The notes under the pieces: generated by a model
What the model saw: the letters and a program-made list of their open reading frames with translations, nothing else
The model's database searches: none
What the model was told of the DNA's origin: nothing
Part shown: positions 41,704 through 49,063 of the stretch, piece after piece
How positions within the stretch are numbered: position 1 is the first letter of the stretch
Layout of the letters: every line of letters starts with the position of its first letter
Source: a virus
Length of the DNA stretch: 53,109 bases
Direction: 5' to 3' (one strand)
IMG/VR virus record: IMGVR_UViG_3300037421_000066
Span: 1-53,109 of that record
Program-made: the position numbers and the translations under genes

Positions 41704-42347
41704 GCTTCGGCGGCCTTTCTCGCCCTGTAGACGGCGAGCTCCTCGAGGAATCTTTGAACGCGAGATAACTCCCGAACCGGCTCAGACTCTTTTCGGCAGG
41801 CGCACTCCCAGGCCGCGACGATCTGCTCAGGCGAGTACCCGCCGTGAACGAACGAATCGGCGACGCGGGTGTTGCGCCGCTTCCAGTCCGTCCAGGTGGT
41901 CGATCGCCCGATGACCGGCTCGACGTGGAGCCATACGGCCCGGAGGATGGCTACCCTCGCATCGAGTTCTGGCCTCGGAAGCGGCAGGCTTCGGACTTTC
42001 CCATTCGCTGCTACGGGCGACGGCTTGCCGTTGCCGGAGGAGGAGGTACGAAGTACCGACGACTCCTGAGAGAATAGAGATACCTCTTTTTCGCGCGAAG
42101 TCGCGTCCGCTTTGCGTCCAGAGTGAGTACAGGCTGCGTCCCCCGTGCTTGATTTTTGCGTCCCGACCGAGACACTCTTGCGACCGGGACGCGTCCCGAA
42201 AGCGGACAGCCAGCCCCGGAGTTCCGTTTCCCTGAATCGTAGCTTTAGCTCAGAGCGAAGGAGCCGACCGACCTGCCGCACGGAAGGCTTTGCGCCGCGG
42301 CTTTCGAGATATTTCCAGAGGGCGACGGCCTCTTGCTGAGGGCTCAT
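41700..42347 (-). CDS. Possible replication protein
   Basis: A 215-residue protein. An N-terminal winged-helix-like part (VALWKYLESRGAKPSVRQVG; RETELRGWLSAFG), a polar linker, and a C-terminal helical domain (RSTTWTDWKRRNTRVADSFV; YSPEQIVAAWECACRKES) resemble DnaD- or O-type replication organisers. The upstream gap holds an origin-like inverted repeat. No sequence signature proves this. Confidence 0.4.
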   Translation of the reverse strand: MSPQQEAVALWKYLESRGAKPSVRQVGRLLRSELKLRFRETELRGWLSAFGTRPGRKSVSVGTQKSSTGDAACTHSGRKADATSREKEVSLFSQESSVLRTSSSGNGKPSPVAANGKVRSLPLPRPELDARVAILRAVWLHVEPVIGRSTTWTDWKRRNTRVADSFVHGGYSPEQIVAAWECACRKESEPVRELSRVQRFLEELAVYRARKAAEA

Positions 42348-42376
42348 GCGTCGGGTTCAGCGGCCAGGGGTTGTGA

Positions 42377-42396
42377 ACACCTTGTTCGCAAGGTGT
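42377..42396. repeat. Perfect inverted repeat, origin or operator candidate
   Basis: ACACCTTG and CAAGGTGT pair over a four-base TTCG spacer. It is 29 bases before the ATG of the putative replication gene and abuts DnaA-box-like sequence. Confidence 0.6.
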
Positions 42397-42550
42397 GGAT
42401 ATCTCCAAAAAGTAGCGCGTGGTTGATGCACACCCCGTGTTTCAGGGAGTGGTTTATGGCCGCGATTGGAAGCGTGCAGGCTCCGATTCGGCAGAGCGTT
42501 CGGATCGGCTGTTGTCGGGATTTTCCGCGACGTTGGTTACGGTACAAAAG

Positions 42551-42585
42551 CGCACTCCCTCGATTTTGCGTCGAGGGAGCGTGCG
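42551..42585 (-). terminator. Hairpin, possible terminator
   Basis: CTCCCTCGA (42555-42563) pairs with TCGAGGGAG (42571-42579) around seven bases, with further pairs outside. On the minus strand it is followed by GCTTTTG. It could end or attenuate leftward transcription before the replication and methylase genes. Confidence 0.5.
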
Positions 42586-42697
42586 AAAGGTGCGATGCGC
42601 CGGCTCGCGTCCGCGCTCGGGGACCCTTCGGCTCGGTCGCCCGGCGCCGATGCGCTCGCGCTACCTCGGCCGAGGCGGCGCTCGCCCGCCTAGTATC

Positions 42698-42805
42698 TCA
42701 CCTCCCACGTCGCCGCGCAACCCCCGCGCGCGGCAGGCGACGCACCGGCAGGGTGGCGAGCACGCGGGCGAGCTCCGCAAGCTGAATCGCAATGGCGAGG
42801 GTCAT
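42698..42805 (-). CDS. Hypothetical microprotein
   Basis: A 35-residue open frame overlapping the upstream stop (ATGA): MTLAIAIQLAELARVLATLP then an Arg-rich end. Amphipathic helix possible. Supported mainly by the overlap typical of this operon. Confidence 0.3.
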   Translation of the reverse strand: MTLAIAIQLAELARVLATLPVRRLPRAGVARRRGR

Positions 42806-43098
42806 CGCTTTGCCGCCGGGGCTGGCTCGCTGAAAAACTTGAAGCCGGCACAAACCCGGAGCGGCAAATCAGGGCGCTCGTGGCAGTAAAACTCCTCGTC
42901 CTCTCTCATGCATTCGATGGCGTCCAATATGGTTTGAGCGCAACCGTTCGGGTAGGTTCCGAGGCGGAACGCGCACGTTCTGCAGGGTTCCTCGAATATA
43001 ACGCCGGCCGCGACTAGTTCCTCACGCGCGGTCCAGGCCAAACGTGCAAGGTGGAACCCGGCTTCGCGGCCTTCAGGCGACGGCTCGTTACGAATCAT
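42802..43098 (-). CDS. Cysteine-rich small protein
   Basis: A 98-residue protein with CRTCAFRLGTYPNGCAQT, FYCHERPD and RVCAGFKFF. This spacing of cysteines is common in small early phage proteins and suggests zinc or disulphide sites. ATGA overlap upstream. Function unknown. Confidence 0.5.
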   Translation of the reverse strand: MIRNEPSPEGREAGFHLARLAWTAREELVAAGVIFEEPCRTCAFRLGTYPNGCAQTILDAIECMREDEEFYCHERPDLPLRVCAGFKFFSEPAPAAKR

Positions 43099-43217
43099 CG
43101 CTTTGCCTCCACTCCTTGCATTAGCTTGTCAAGCAGTTCGGGGTCATCGCAAAACGGGCAATCTGGGACCTTCTTGGGCTCAGTCACCTTGGCGTAAAAA
43201 CGATCCTCTAGACTCAT
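43095..43217 (-). CDS. Hypothetical microprotein with CxxC
   Basis: A 40-residue protein (MSLEDRFYAKVTEPKKV, then DCPFCDDPELLDKLM). It overlaps both neighbours through ATGA junctions. One CPFC pair; function unknown. Confidence 0.45.
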   Translation of the reverse strand: MSLEDRFYAKVTEPKKVPDCPFCDDPELLDKLMQGVEAKR

Positions 43218-44284
43218 TGCTTGGTTTCCTCGTTAGCTTTGACGCGGGCGACAAATGCTTGCAGCGCTCGACTAAACTGCTGAAGCTGAACCAAGTCTAA
43301 TTTCGTGCTAGAGACTTCTTCATCCGGCTTGTCGCGAAACAATTCTTCGAACGTATCTCTTAAAACAAACTTGTAGAGCCCGTCCTTCTCGCTCGTGTCG
43401 ATGCCACGATTCGCGCACCACACATGAATGTTCTTGATGCCCTCTTTGCGGCGGCGCGTTGCTTCGGCCGGGCTCTCGACAGGCGGCGCTTTCGGAGCGG
43501 CCTTTGCGGCCGGGGGCGTCACGTTGCGCGGCTCGCCCTGCGCGGCCATCGTTGCGGGCATATCCTCAACGCCTTGCGTGAAAATGTCGCTGCATCCGGT
43601 CGCCACTAACGTCGCGGCAATCAGCGCCCGCTTGTCGGCCATTTTCTTGATCGTGTTTTGAAGTTCGGAAACGTCCTCGTTCGCAACCTTGCCGGCATTC
43701 TGTGATTCGATCGCCGCGTCGCCGTCGCGAAACTTCGCGCCGCAGCCGTCTTTTTTCTTGAAGCAAACCCAGCCGCCGCCGTAGTCGGCCTTGCCTTTGA
43801 TGATGGCTTCCTTGCCGCATTGCGGACAGACGCGGGACGAGTTGCGGTAGCGGTACTTTGGCTCCCAGGAGTTGCACGCACCGCCAAGGTTAGCCACTTC
43901 GATCCGGTCGTTCACAGTCGGCCCGGTCTGCCGGTAGATGCGGCAATAGCGGTCGTACATGATAAACGGCTCGCCGCCGTGGTCCTTGCCGGTGAAGTCT
44001 AAAATCGGCGGCGATTCGTTCCCGGTTTCCGAACGTAGCCCCATGCCAGAGAGCAGCGCCTCCGCGCCCGGCTTGTAAAGCGTCGGCTTCTGCGTGCCAG
44101 GGATGACGCCGTAATGAACGCCCTCTTTGAGCCGTTCGCGGTAGAATCGGTCGCGCTCGCGCAGCATGGCAAGCTGGTCGTCAACGCTGGTCGCGAAGCG
44201 CGGCGTCCACTCGGCGGGAGCGAAAGTCTCGCGTACCGCAAGCGGCTGCTCTGTCACCTCGCCTTCGATTATCTCTTGGCTCAT
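43214..44284 (-). CDS. Phage recombination-associated protein, putative single-strand annealing type
   Basis: A 356-residue protein with a well-marked phage pattern. HYGVIPGTQKPTLYKPGAEA comes near residue 60, NSWEPKYRYRNSSRVCPQCG and GGGWVCFKKKDGCGAKF (a zinc ribbon) follow, then IKKMADKRALIAATL and SDIFTQGVED. The tail is Ala/Pro-rich plus a C-terminal helical domain. Such proteins often lie beside a Cas4/RecB-like nuclease, as here, which suggests a Red-beta-like partner. The family is recognised; the exact activity is inferred from the pairing. Confidence 0.6.
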   Translation of the reverse strand: MSQEIIEGEVTEQPLAVRETFAPAEWTPRFATSVDDQLAMLRERDRFYRERLKEGVHYGVIPGTQKPTLYKPGAEALLSGMGLRSETGNESPPILDFTGKDHGGEPFIMYDRYCRIYRQTGPTVNDRIEVANLGGACNSWEPKYRYRNSSRVCPQCGKEAIIKGKADYGGGWVCFKKKDGCGAKFRDGDAAIESQNAGKVANEDVSELQNTIKKMADKRALIAATLVATGCSDIFTQGVEDMPATMAAQGEPRNVTPPAAKAAPKAPPVESPAEATRRRKEGIKNIHVWCANRGIDTSEKDGLYKFVLRDTFEELFRDKPDEEVSSTKLDLVQLQQFSRALQAFVARVKANEETKQ

Positions 44285-44763
44285 GCTGTGCTCCTCATAT
44301 CAATTCCGGGCATATTCTTGCGCCTCCACTCCGCCGCTACCAGCGCCGCTTCCGAAAGAGTTTTATACCTTCCGAGGTTCAGCCGCTTCCCGTTGCATCG
44401 AATCTGCACCATGTAATGAGCACGGCGGCGCGACGTTTCCGGGTAGAACCAGACGTTCTTCACGCCAGTTTTTGACCACGGCCGAGCCTCGGTATTGTGG
44501 CAGTTCACGAAATGAGCAACGATCCGAAGATTCGCTCGGCGGTTGTCTAGCCGATTGCCGTTAATGTGGTCAACTTGCTCGCGTCCCTGAGCGTTTGTCA
44601 GTATCCGATGAAGCCTAACGGGCAGCCATTTGCCGCCTATCTTGAAGTTTGAGGTCGCGTAGCCACCAGAATCAATGTGCCAATTCTTAGAGGCCAAAAA
44701 AGATCGGTCGCATTCGTCAAATATCAGCCACTCAGGAATAAGCTTTCGCGGCCCTTTAGGCAT
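44281..44763 (-). CDS. HNH homing endonuclease
   Basis: A 160-residue protein with LHRILTNAQGREQVDHINGN then LDNRRANLRIVAHFVNCHNT, the HNH core. An AP2-like C-terminal half (KTGVKNVWFYPETSRRRAHY; GRYKTLSEAALVAAEWRRK) binds DNA. It sits between the nuclease and annealing-protein genes and overlaps both by a few bases, so it inserted without breaking them. Related to the copy at 45687. Confidence 0.85.
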   Translation of the reverse strand: MPKGPRKLIPEWLIFDECDRSFLASKNWHIDSGGYATSNFKIGGKWLPVRLHRILTNAQGREQVDHINGNRLDNRRANLRIVAHFVNCHNTEARPWSKTGVKNVWFYPETSRRRAHYMVQIRCNGKRLNLGRYKTLSEAALVAAEWRRKNMPGIDMRSTA

Positions 44764-45514
44764 GAAGGCTGGCCTTTAGCTGTTCGCTAACATCTGGCTG
44801 AAAATCTGGATTCTTGGGACATTGTTTCACTAGACACCCGCGACAGCGCCACGGCGCGTCCGGATCGCCTTCCGGTTCCACCGGCCCGAGCGCGGCCTGC
44901 AAGCGCAAGCCTTCGCCGATGAGCGCGTGCTGCCAATCCCCGAGTCGAAACCAATCGACGCGGAGCTTATCAGGCGAAGCTGGCCCGCTCGTCATGATCG
45001 CGAAATCCTCAACGCCTTTCGCGGCGGCGTATTTTGCGGCCTGAAGGCATTGGTAGCGCGCACGCTGCTCCGGGTCGGTTAGCGCGCGAGGCCACATCGT
45101 AACCTTGTGCTCCACTACGCCTTGCTCGTTTACTTGATAGCCGAGATAGCGATAGTAAAGGTCTATATGTCCCGGCGTACCATCGTGCTCTACCTCGGGC
45201 TCTAACTCGACGTAGTATCCCTCATCGGCAAGCGAAGCGGCGAGCAGACACATTCTCCACGCCCCGATGAGCGTTCCGTTGTCGAGGTTATCGAGTTGCA
45301 CCTCGGGCGAAAACTTTTCTTCCTCGCCGCGCGCGAGATGCCAGAGCTTGCGGACGCATTGGCCCGCGTCTGAGATGCGGAGCGTTCCCGGCTTGCGCTC
45401 ATGGTTGGCGGCGTCGAACAGCCCCGGCGCGATCTCGGCCCACCGCTCGGCGGCGGCAGCGCGAAGCTCGGGATCGACGGCAGCGGCACGAATGCGGGCG
45501 GCGACGTCTAACAT
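44756..45514 (-). CDS. Cas4/RecB-like PD-(D/E)XK exonuclease
   Basis: A 252-residue protein from the ATG at 45514, four bases before the end of the upstream gene. Motifs: ISDAGQCVRKLWHLARG, GHIDLYYR (Asp), VVEHKV (Glu and Lys) and QCLQAAKYAAAKG (Q-motif). The end has CRGCLVKQC. The single Cys near the start plus three at the end suggest an iron-sulphur cluster as in Cas4/AddB-type nucleases. It probably resects DNA for the neighbouring annealing protein. Flanked on both sides by HNH genes. Confidence 0.75.
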   Translation of the reverse strand: MLDVAARIRAAAVDPELRAAAAERWAEIAPGLFDAANHERKPGTLRISDAGQCVRKLWHLARGEEEKFSPEVQLDNLDNGTLIGAWRMCLLAASLADEGYYVELEPEVEHDGTPGHIDLYYRYLGYQVNEQGVVEHKVTMWPRALTDPEQRARYQCLQAAKYAAAKGVEDFAIMTSGPASPDKLRVDWFRLGDWQHALIGEGLRLQAALGPVEPEGDPDAPWRCRGCLVKQCPKNPDFQPDVSEQLKASLHA

Positions 45515-45690
45515 TTGACGGCTCGGCTTCCCGCTACCGTTACGTCGATAATCTTCATGTTGCTGTCCGAGCCGTATGCGCTCGCGAGATTGTCGGGCAT
45601 CCAATCGGCTAACTCTCGTGCGCGCGTTTCGGCACGATTGTCGTTCTCGTCGTCAAACGCGAAAGTAATAACCACGCAGTATCGCGTCAT
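45508..45690 (-). CDS. Hypothetical protein
   Basis: A 60-residue protein with a strand-helix-strand outline (RYCVVITFAFDDENDNRAET; NMKIIDVTVAGSRAVKC). It overlaps the HNH gene upstream and the exonuclease downstream. Function unknown. Confidence 0.5.
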   Translation of the reverse strand: MTRYCVVITFAFDDENDNRAETRARELADWMPDNLASAYGSDSNMKIIDVTVAGSRAVKC

Positions 45691-46334
45691 GCCGTCGGCG
45701 GCTCGTGGCCCCAGCGCCGCAGCTCAGCCAGCGCAGCGGCGAGGTAATCCGGGCGCGATCTAAGATCGTAGCCTGGTATATGCTTTTGCTTCCATCGCTC
45801 TACTGCGTCTTTAGCTTCCAGTATCGTCGCGAAAGACCCAAGGCAGTAACACACCCCGTCTACTCTCACCTGGGCGTAATAAGGCAATCTTCCTAAACGG
45901 TTAGCAGGGTAAACATTTTTAACGCCGGTTTTGGAGGATTTTGAAACCGGGGTATTGTGGCAGTTCACAGAATGCCTTACAACCCGGAGGTTTTCTCGCC
46001 TATTGTCTAGCTTGTTGCCATTTATATGGTCCACCTCGAAGCCTGGCGGGACATCCTCAATTATCTCTCGATGCAAGCGTATTTTTCGCCTTGACATAAC
46101 GTAGCCGGAGCCGTCGAGCCACCAGCGACGTCCTTCAAGGATGCTGCGATCTTTTTCGTCTACTAAGACTCCTTTAGGAACATACGCAGGTCCTCTGGGA
46201 GCGCGCGATTGGTGACGACGGACAAATGTATTCCAATGCCCTTCGTAGACTGTCCATTCTGTAGCGTTGCCACATCCACACGCGCAGAGAGGGGGGCTTT
46301 GATCCAGGGGTTTAGCGTACCGATATTTTCCCAT
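45687..46334 (-). CDS. HNH homing endonuclease
   Basis: A 215-residue protein. A short N-terminal part has CACGCG and a basic stretch. The HNH core is LHREIIEDVPPGFEVDHING, NKLDNRRENLRVVRHSVNCH, and an AP2-like half follows (KTGVKNVYPANRLGRLPYYA). Its C-terminal tail of about 30 residues is absent from the relative at 44281. Both lie next to the exonuclease. Confidence 0.85.
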   Translation of the reverse strand: MGKYRYAKPLDQSPPLCACGCGNATEWTVYEGHWNTFVRRHQSRAPRGPAYVPKGVLVDEKDRSILEGRRWWLDGSGYVMSRRKIRLHREIIEDVPPGFEVDHINGNKLDNRRENLRVVRHSVNCHNTPVSKSSKTGVKNVYPANRLGRLPYYAQVRVDGVCYCLGSFATILEAKDAVERWKQKHIPGYDLRSRPDYLAAALAELRRWGHEPPTA

Positions 46335-46460
46335 TTAGTTTGGGTCCTTGGGTATGCGCGGAGGAGCCTCTAGCCAGTCAACTCCAGGGGTGGAGCATCG
46401 GTCGCACGCGAAGCGCTCATCGCGGCGCAGAGGCTGTTGGCAGAAGGCGCAGGTTTTCAT
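46335..46460 (-). CDS. Small zinc-ribbon protein
   Basis: A 41-residue protein from the ATG overlapping the upstream stop. CAFCQQPLRRDERFACDRC is a two-pair zinc ribbon. Function unknown. Confidence 0.5.
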   Translation of the reverse strand: MKTCAFCQQPLRRDERFACDRCSTPGVDWLEAPPRIPKDPN

Positions 46461-46690
46461 GCGTGGCCTCCAGGGTGAAGAATCGTGCATCCGAGGTCGT
46501 ACGCTGCGGCAACAAAAAGGACAAGTGAGATAAGGCAGACGCCTACGATAACTACTACCTGAACCCACATCGGCAGCTCACCCAAGAACAGCGGCGGCAG
46601 CTTAGAAACTAGCCAGTAGATGCCCGTAATAACGGCGACGAAGCCAATGATGACGCCAAAACCTACTAGGAAGCAAAGCGCGGCGCTCAT
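46457..46690 (-). CDS. Two-helix membrane protein
   Basis: A 77-residue protein from the ATG overlapping the upstream stop. Two hydrophobic helices: LCFLVGFGVIIGFVAVITGI and WVQVVVIVGVCLISLVLFVA. A superinfection-exclusion or envelope role is possible; nothing specific seen. Confidence 0.5.
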   Translation of the reverse strand: MSAALCFLVGFGVIIGFVAVITGIYWLVSKLPPLFLGELPMWVQVVVIVGVCLISLVLFVAAAYDLGCTILHPGGHA

Positions 46691-46860
46691 ACATCCTCTC
46701 CCAGCCCGGCAAGGCGGTCCTCGTAGCGTATGCCGTGAGGCGCGAGCCCCATTTCGGAGCGCACCCGCTCTCGCAGGTGGTCGTCGCAAAGCGCCAGGCG
46801 CTCGCATCCGTCAAGCGGCATTTCCTCGCCTCGGCAACGCCAACAGGCTAGGCTCGTCAT
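46687..46860 (-). CDS. Small Cys-rich protein
   Basis: A 57-residue protein: ACWRCRGEEMPLDGCERLAL then CDDHLRERV. The Cys/His set may bind zinc. ATGA overlaps on both sides. Function unknown. Confidence 0.5.
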   Translation of the reverse strand: MTSLACWRCRGEEMPLDGCERLALCDDHLRERVRSEMGLAPHGIRYEDRLAGLGEDV

Positions 46861-46982
46861 TGCGAGCCCAGCGCGAGCCACGCCCCAGCCGCGAGGCAGA
46901 ACAGCAGGAACACGCCGACTAGCAGGTCCAGCCAAAACTCGCGCCGCTTCCAAGCTCGCCGGCGGTCAGCAACGCTGCTCAT
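46857..46982 (-). CDS. Single-pass membrane microprotein
   Basis: A 41-residue protein with a basic start (SSVADRRRAWKRREFW) and one helix (LDLLVGVFLLFCLAAGAWLA). ATGA overlap upstream. Function unknown. Confidence 0.5.
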   Translation of the reverse strand: MSSVADRRRAWKRREFWLDLLVGVFLLFCLAAGAWLALGSQ

Positions 46983-47221
46983 GATTCGCTTTCGATCGGC
47001 GGCCGCTTGCCGTTCGCGGGGGCGGGGCGGAGCGTAAAGTCCATCGCGGTCCAAAGCGGGAGCGCCTCGGGCAGCGTGACGTACAGCGTGGCGTCGTTCC
47101 CGGCCGCGATTTCGTGCCGGTATCCGCCGCCCAGGTTCGTCACGCCGACCGCGTGAACGCCCACGACTTCGCCGAAAAACGTCCGCTCTTGCGTCGCGGA
47201 AGCCTCTGGTGTACGATTCAT
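46979..47221 (-). CDS. Hypothetical protein
   Basis: An 80-residue beta-rich protein (RTFFGEVVGVHAVGVTNLGG; ATLYVTLPEALPLWTAMDFT). AAAGG lies before the ATG. Function unknown. Confidence 0.5.
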   Translation of the reverse strand: MNRTPEASATQERTFFGEVVGVHAVGVTNLGGGYRHEIAAGNDATLYVTLPEALPLWTAMDFTLRPAPANGKRPPIESES

Positions 47222-47247
47222 GCGGGACCTTTCTTTCGAAGTGTTGA

Positions 47248-47499
47248 TCAGGCTGAGGCCCGGGGACCTAAACCTCGGGCCTCAGGCATGCCCTGGGCCG
47301 GAATCCGAGCGCCGTCCTCGCTCTGCTCGCCATTACGCTGCGAGCGACGATTCCCCAATACTGCGTCGGTCTTAGCCTCAAGCGCCGTGAAGGCGAATGT
47401 CGAGAGGGTCAGGCCGAGCGCCTTGGCCGCCCGGATGATGCGCCGCTTCTGCTTGTCCGTCACGCGCACCGCGATGGTTGCCGAGCGGATTGGAGTCAT
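47248..47499 (-). CDS. Ribbon-helix-helix regulator
   Basis: An 83-residue protein. SATIAVRVTDKQKRRIIRAA then LGLTLSTFAFTALEAKTD fits Arc/CopG-type RHH proteins, followed by a polar tail. The ATG lies six bases after a strong -10, with two 10-bp direct repeats in the promoter that may be its operator. First gene of the long leftward unit C; a likely autoregulator. Confidence 0.65.
   Translation of the reverse strand: MTPIRSATIAVRVTDKQKRRIIRAAKALGLTLSTFAFTALEAKTDAVLGNRRSQRNGEQSEDGARIPAQGMPEARGLGPRASA
47253..47285 (-). terminator. GC-rich hairpin at the end of the RHH gene
   Basis: CTGAGGCCCG (47253-47262) and CGGGCCTCAG (47276-47285) form a perfect 10-bp stem within the 3' end of the RHH gene. 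No U tract. It may lower read-through into the rest of unit C or protect the RHH mRNA. Confidence 0.45.
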
Positions 47500-47505
47500 G
47501 CCTAG

Positions 47506-47534
47506 ATTGTATCACGGACGTTTCACGGCGTCAA
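47506..47534 (-). promoter_or_regulatory. Sigma70-type promoter of leftward unit C
   Basis: On the minus strand TTGACG (47534-47529), 17-base spacer, TACAAT (47511-47506), then six bases and the ATG at 47499. One of the best promoter matches in the genome. The predicted transcript is leaderless. Confidence 0.8.
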
Positions 47535-47544
47535 ACGTTTCACG
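47518..47544. promoter_or_regulatory. Direct repeats in the unit C promoter
   Basis: ACGTTTCACG occurs at 47518-47527 and 47535-47544, 17 bases apart, across the spacer and upstream of the -35. Likely operator of the RHH protein encoded next. Confidence 0.55.
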
Positions 47545-47558
47545 CCTGCGTTGAACAC

Positions 47559-47592
47559 AAAAAAGAGAGGCCCGCATCGCTGCGAGCCCCTC
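47559..47592 (-). terminator. Rho-independent terminator of leftward unit B
   Basis: A 12-bp stem with two G-U pairs (47592-47581 with 47576-47565, minus strand), loop GCGA, then six U. It separates the genes above from the unit C promoter. Confidence 0.8.
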
Positions 47593-47624
47593 GTCCCCAC
47601 TGCTTGCTCAGGAGTGCCGGAGGT

Positions 47625-47795
47625 CTACGCCTCGGCGGTCGGCTGCACCTCTCGCCGGCGGCGCTGCTTGGGTGGCGCGCAGGCGGGATGCTCGGCGTCG
47701 TCGAGGCTTCGCCCGCAGAGGCAGACGCTGGCGATCCGCTCCCGCAGCGGACGAGCGTCGAGGCCCAGGCCGTAGCTCGGCGCGGGGGATTTCAT
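47625..47795 (-). CDS. Hypothetical small protein
   Basis: A 56-residue basic protein from the ATG overlapping the upstream stop (ATGA). SVCLCGRSLDDAEHPAC has three cysteines. Last gene before the terminator. Function unknown. Confidence 0.45.
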   Translation of the reverse strand: MKSPAPSYGLGLDARPLRERIASVCLCGRSLDDAEHPACAPPKQRRRREVQPTAEA

Positions 47796-47995
47796 GCGGG
47801 CACCGCTTCGCGGTCCGCCAGCGCCTTCCGCGTTTCGATGAAGTGCTGGGTGCACAGCGCGCTTTTTGTGTCGAACGGGTGCGCGTGGCGAGCTCGGCGC
47901 GAGCAGCGGCGGAAGCCGTCAGTCGAACCGTCCTTTGCCGCGTAGTTGGCATCATTCGGGTAGCGGTCCCGGACCATTCGTGAGCATCTAATCAT
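47792..47995 (-). CDS. Hypothetical small basic protein
   Basis: A 67-residue protein after AGAAGGACT. Rich in Arg, Asp and Tyr (CSRMVRDRYPNDANYAAKDG). Its C-terminal half (ALCTQHFIETRKALADRE) is helical. Function unknown. Confidence 0.45.
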   Translation of the reverse strand: MIRCSRMVRDRYPNDANYAAKDGSTDGFRRCSRRARHAHPFDTKSALCTQHFIETRKALADREAVPA

Positions 47996-48025
47996 GGCTT
48001 TGGAGTCCTTCTTTCTGTGAGGCGA

Positions 48026-48334
48026 TTAGGGGCGGGGTTCGAGGGCATCGGAGAGCTTGCGGGCCAGGCCGTCGAGCACCTCGGCGCGAACCTCGGCCGC
48101 GCGCTCGCGGACCGGCTCGAGCGCCGCTTCGGTGAACGGGTCGGGCGGGGCTTGCGGGGCAGGCGCAGCGGTCGGCGCGAGGCTCGGCGGCGGCGCAGGC
48201 TTGCGGCGGCGGGCTGCGCGGGTCAGCGTGGCCCGCGCCCATTCCGCGACCGGAGTATCGCCCGCGGCGGCCTTGAACGCCTCGCGGTCAGCGGGCGCAA
48301 TCGGCACGGTCAGGCGGTCAGTATAGCGGGGCAT
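48026..48334 (-). CDS. RHH-like protein with Pro/Ala-rich linker
   Basis: A 102-residue protein. DRLTVPIAPADREAFKAAAG then TPVAEWARATLTRAARRR fits a strand-helix-helix DNA-binding fold. A Pro/Ala linker and a helix (VRERAAEVRAEVLDGLARKL) follow. The start overlaps the upstream stop (TAATG). Possible second early regulator. Confidence 0.5.
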   Translation of the reverse strand: MPRYTDRLTVPIAPADREAFKAAAGDTPVAEWARATLTRAARRRKPAPPPSLAPTAAPAPQAPPDPFTEAALEPVRERAAEVRAEVLDGLARKLSDALEPRP

Positions 48335-48744
48335 TAGCGCGCCTCCCGGTTCGGCGTGGTCGTCGGCACTTCGCCGCTTAGCGCCGCGCGAATCCTGGCG
48401 AACGAAAGCTCCATGAGCTCGTGAACCTTGCTTCCTTCGGGCCGCAGTTCGCTTGGCGCGATTGACATTATACGGTCCATCGCGGTGAAGGCAGCGGTGA
48501 TGCGGCGCTGGTACTCGCGAACGTCTGCGCTTAGCTTCAGAAGATCGGGCACGCGCTCCAACCCTTGTGGGCCACAGGAACAGGGAAAGGGGCCCGTTGC
48601 TCCTACTGATTTTTCGACGCAGGCTTGAGTATGCTGATACACGGCGGCCTCAAGGCAGGCGGTATGCCAATACCGCTCTTCGTACTCGTCGTCAAATCCG
48701 ATTGGCTCATCGCAACCCTGGCAACGATCCACGGCAACAAGCAT
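48334..48744 (-). CDS. Cysteine-containing protein
   Basis: A 136-residue protein from the ATG at 48744, nine bases after GGAG; an ATG at 48753 is the alternative. Residues CQGCDEPIGFDDEYEERYWH with later C and PFPCSCGPQG could form a zinc site. The C-terminal half is helical. Function unknown. Confidence 0.5.
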   Translation of the reverse strand: MLVAVDRCQGCDEPIGFDDEYEERYWHTACLEAAVYQHTQACVEKSVGATGPFPCSCGPQGLERVPDLLKLSADVREYQRRITAAFTAMDRIMSIAPSELRPEGSKVHELMELSFARIRAALSGEVPTTTPNREAR

Positions 48745-48745
48745 T

Positions 48746-49063
48746 TTAGTCATCTCCATCCTGTGTCGGAAGCGGTCCACCGTAATGCGTTGGTGCAACG
48801 TGCCGTCGCCCAAGGTGCCTCTCGGCACATTCCTGGCAAACCTTGTCGAACGCATCCCAAATCCGCCTGTTTTCCGCTTCGAGGGCCAAGTTTTCGCCCC
48901 GCTTGGCCTCCAGCATATCGTGAAGCTCGTGGACCCTTTCGCTGAGTAAGCGGATACTGCTAGCGGCTTCAACGAGAGTCATGCGAATGTTTTGATGCGC
49001 TTCTTTCTTGGAGAGGCGCTCTAAATCGGCAGCAAGGGTAAAGGCGGAACTTCTCATTAGCAT
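48746..49063 (-). CDS. Coiled-coil protein
   Basis: A 105-residue protein whose start overlaps the upstream TAA. A long helix covers residues 10-75 (SSIRLLSERVHELHDMLEAK; NLALEAENRRIWDAFDKVCQ), with CQEC and His in the end. Function unknown. Confidence 0.5.
   Translation of the reverse strand: MLMRSSAFTLAADLERLSKKEAHQNIRMTLVEAASSIRLLSERVHELHDMLEAKRGENLALEAENRRIWDAFDKVCQECAERHLGRRHVAPTHYGGPLPTQDGDD

Larger units (their letters stand above)
42348..42697. other. Non-coding region, possible replication origin
   Basis: No convincing gene. It holds a perfect 8-bp inverted repeat around TTCG at 42377-42396. Reading on the minus strand, ATATCCACA (one mismatch from the DnaA box) and GTTCACAA flank it. 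Further upstream is a strong hairpin at 42551-42585. A 67-residue open frame (42344-42547) covers part of the region but starts at TTG without a ribosome-binding site. Confidence 0.4.

Noticed and set aside
42344-42547. 67-residue minus-strand open frame before the replication-like gene
   Set aside because: Starts at TTG with no ribosome-binding site, has no family pattern and covers the inverted repeat; kept as non-coding although its end overlaps the next ATG.
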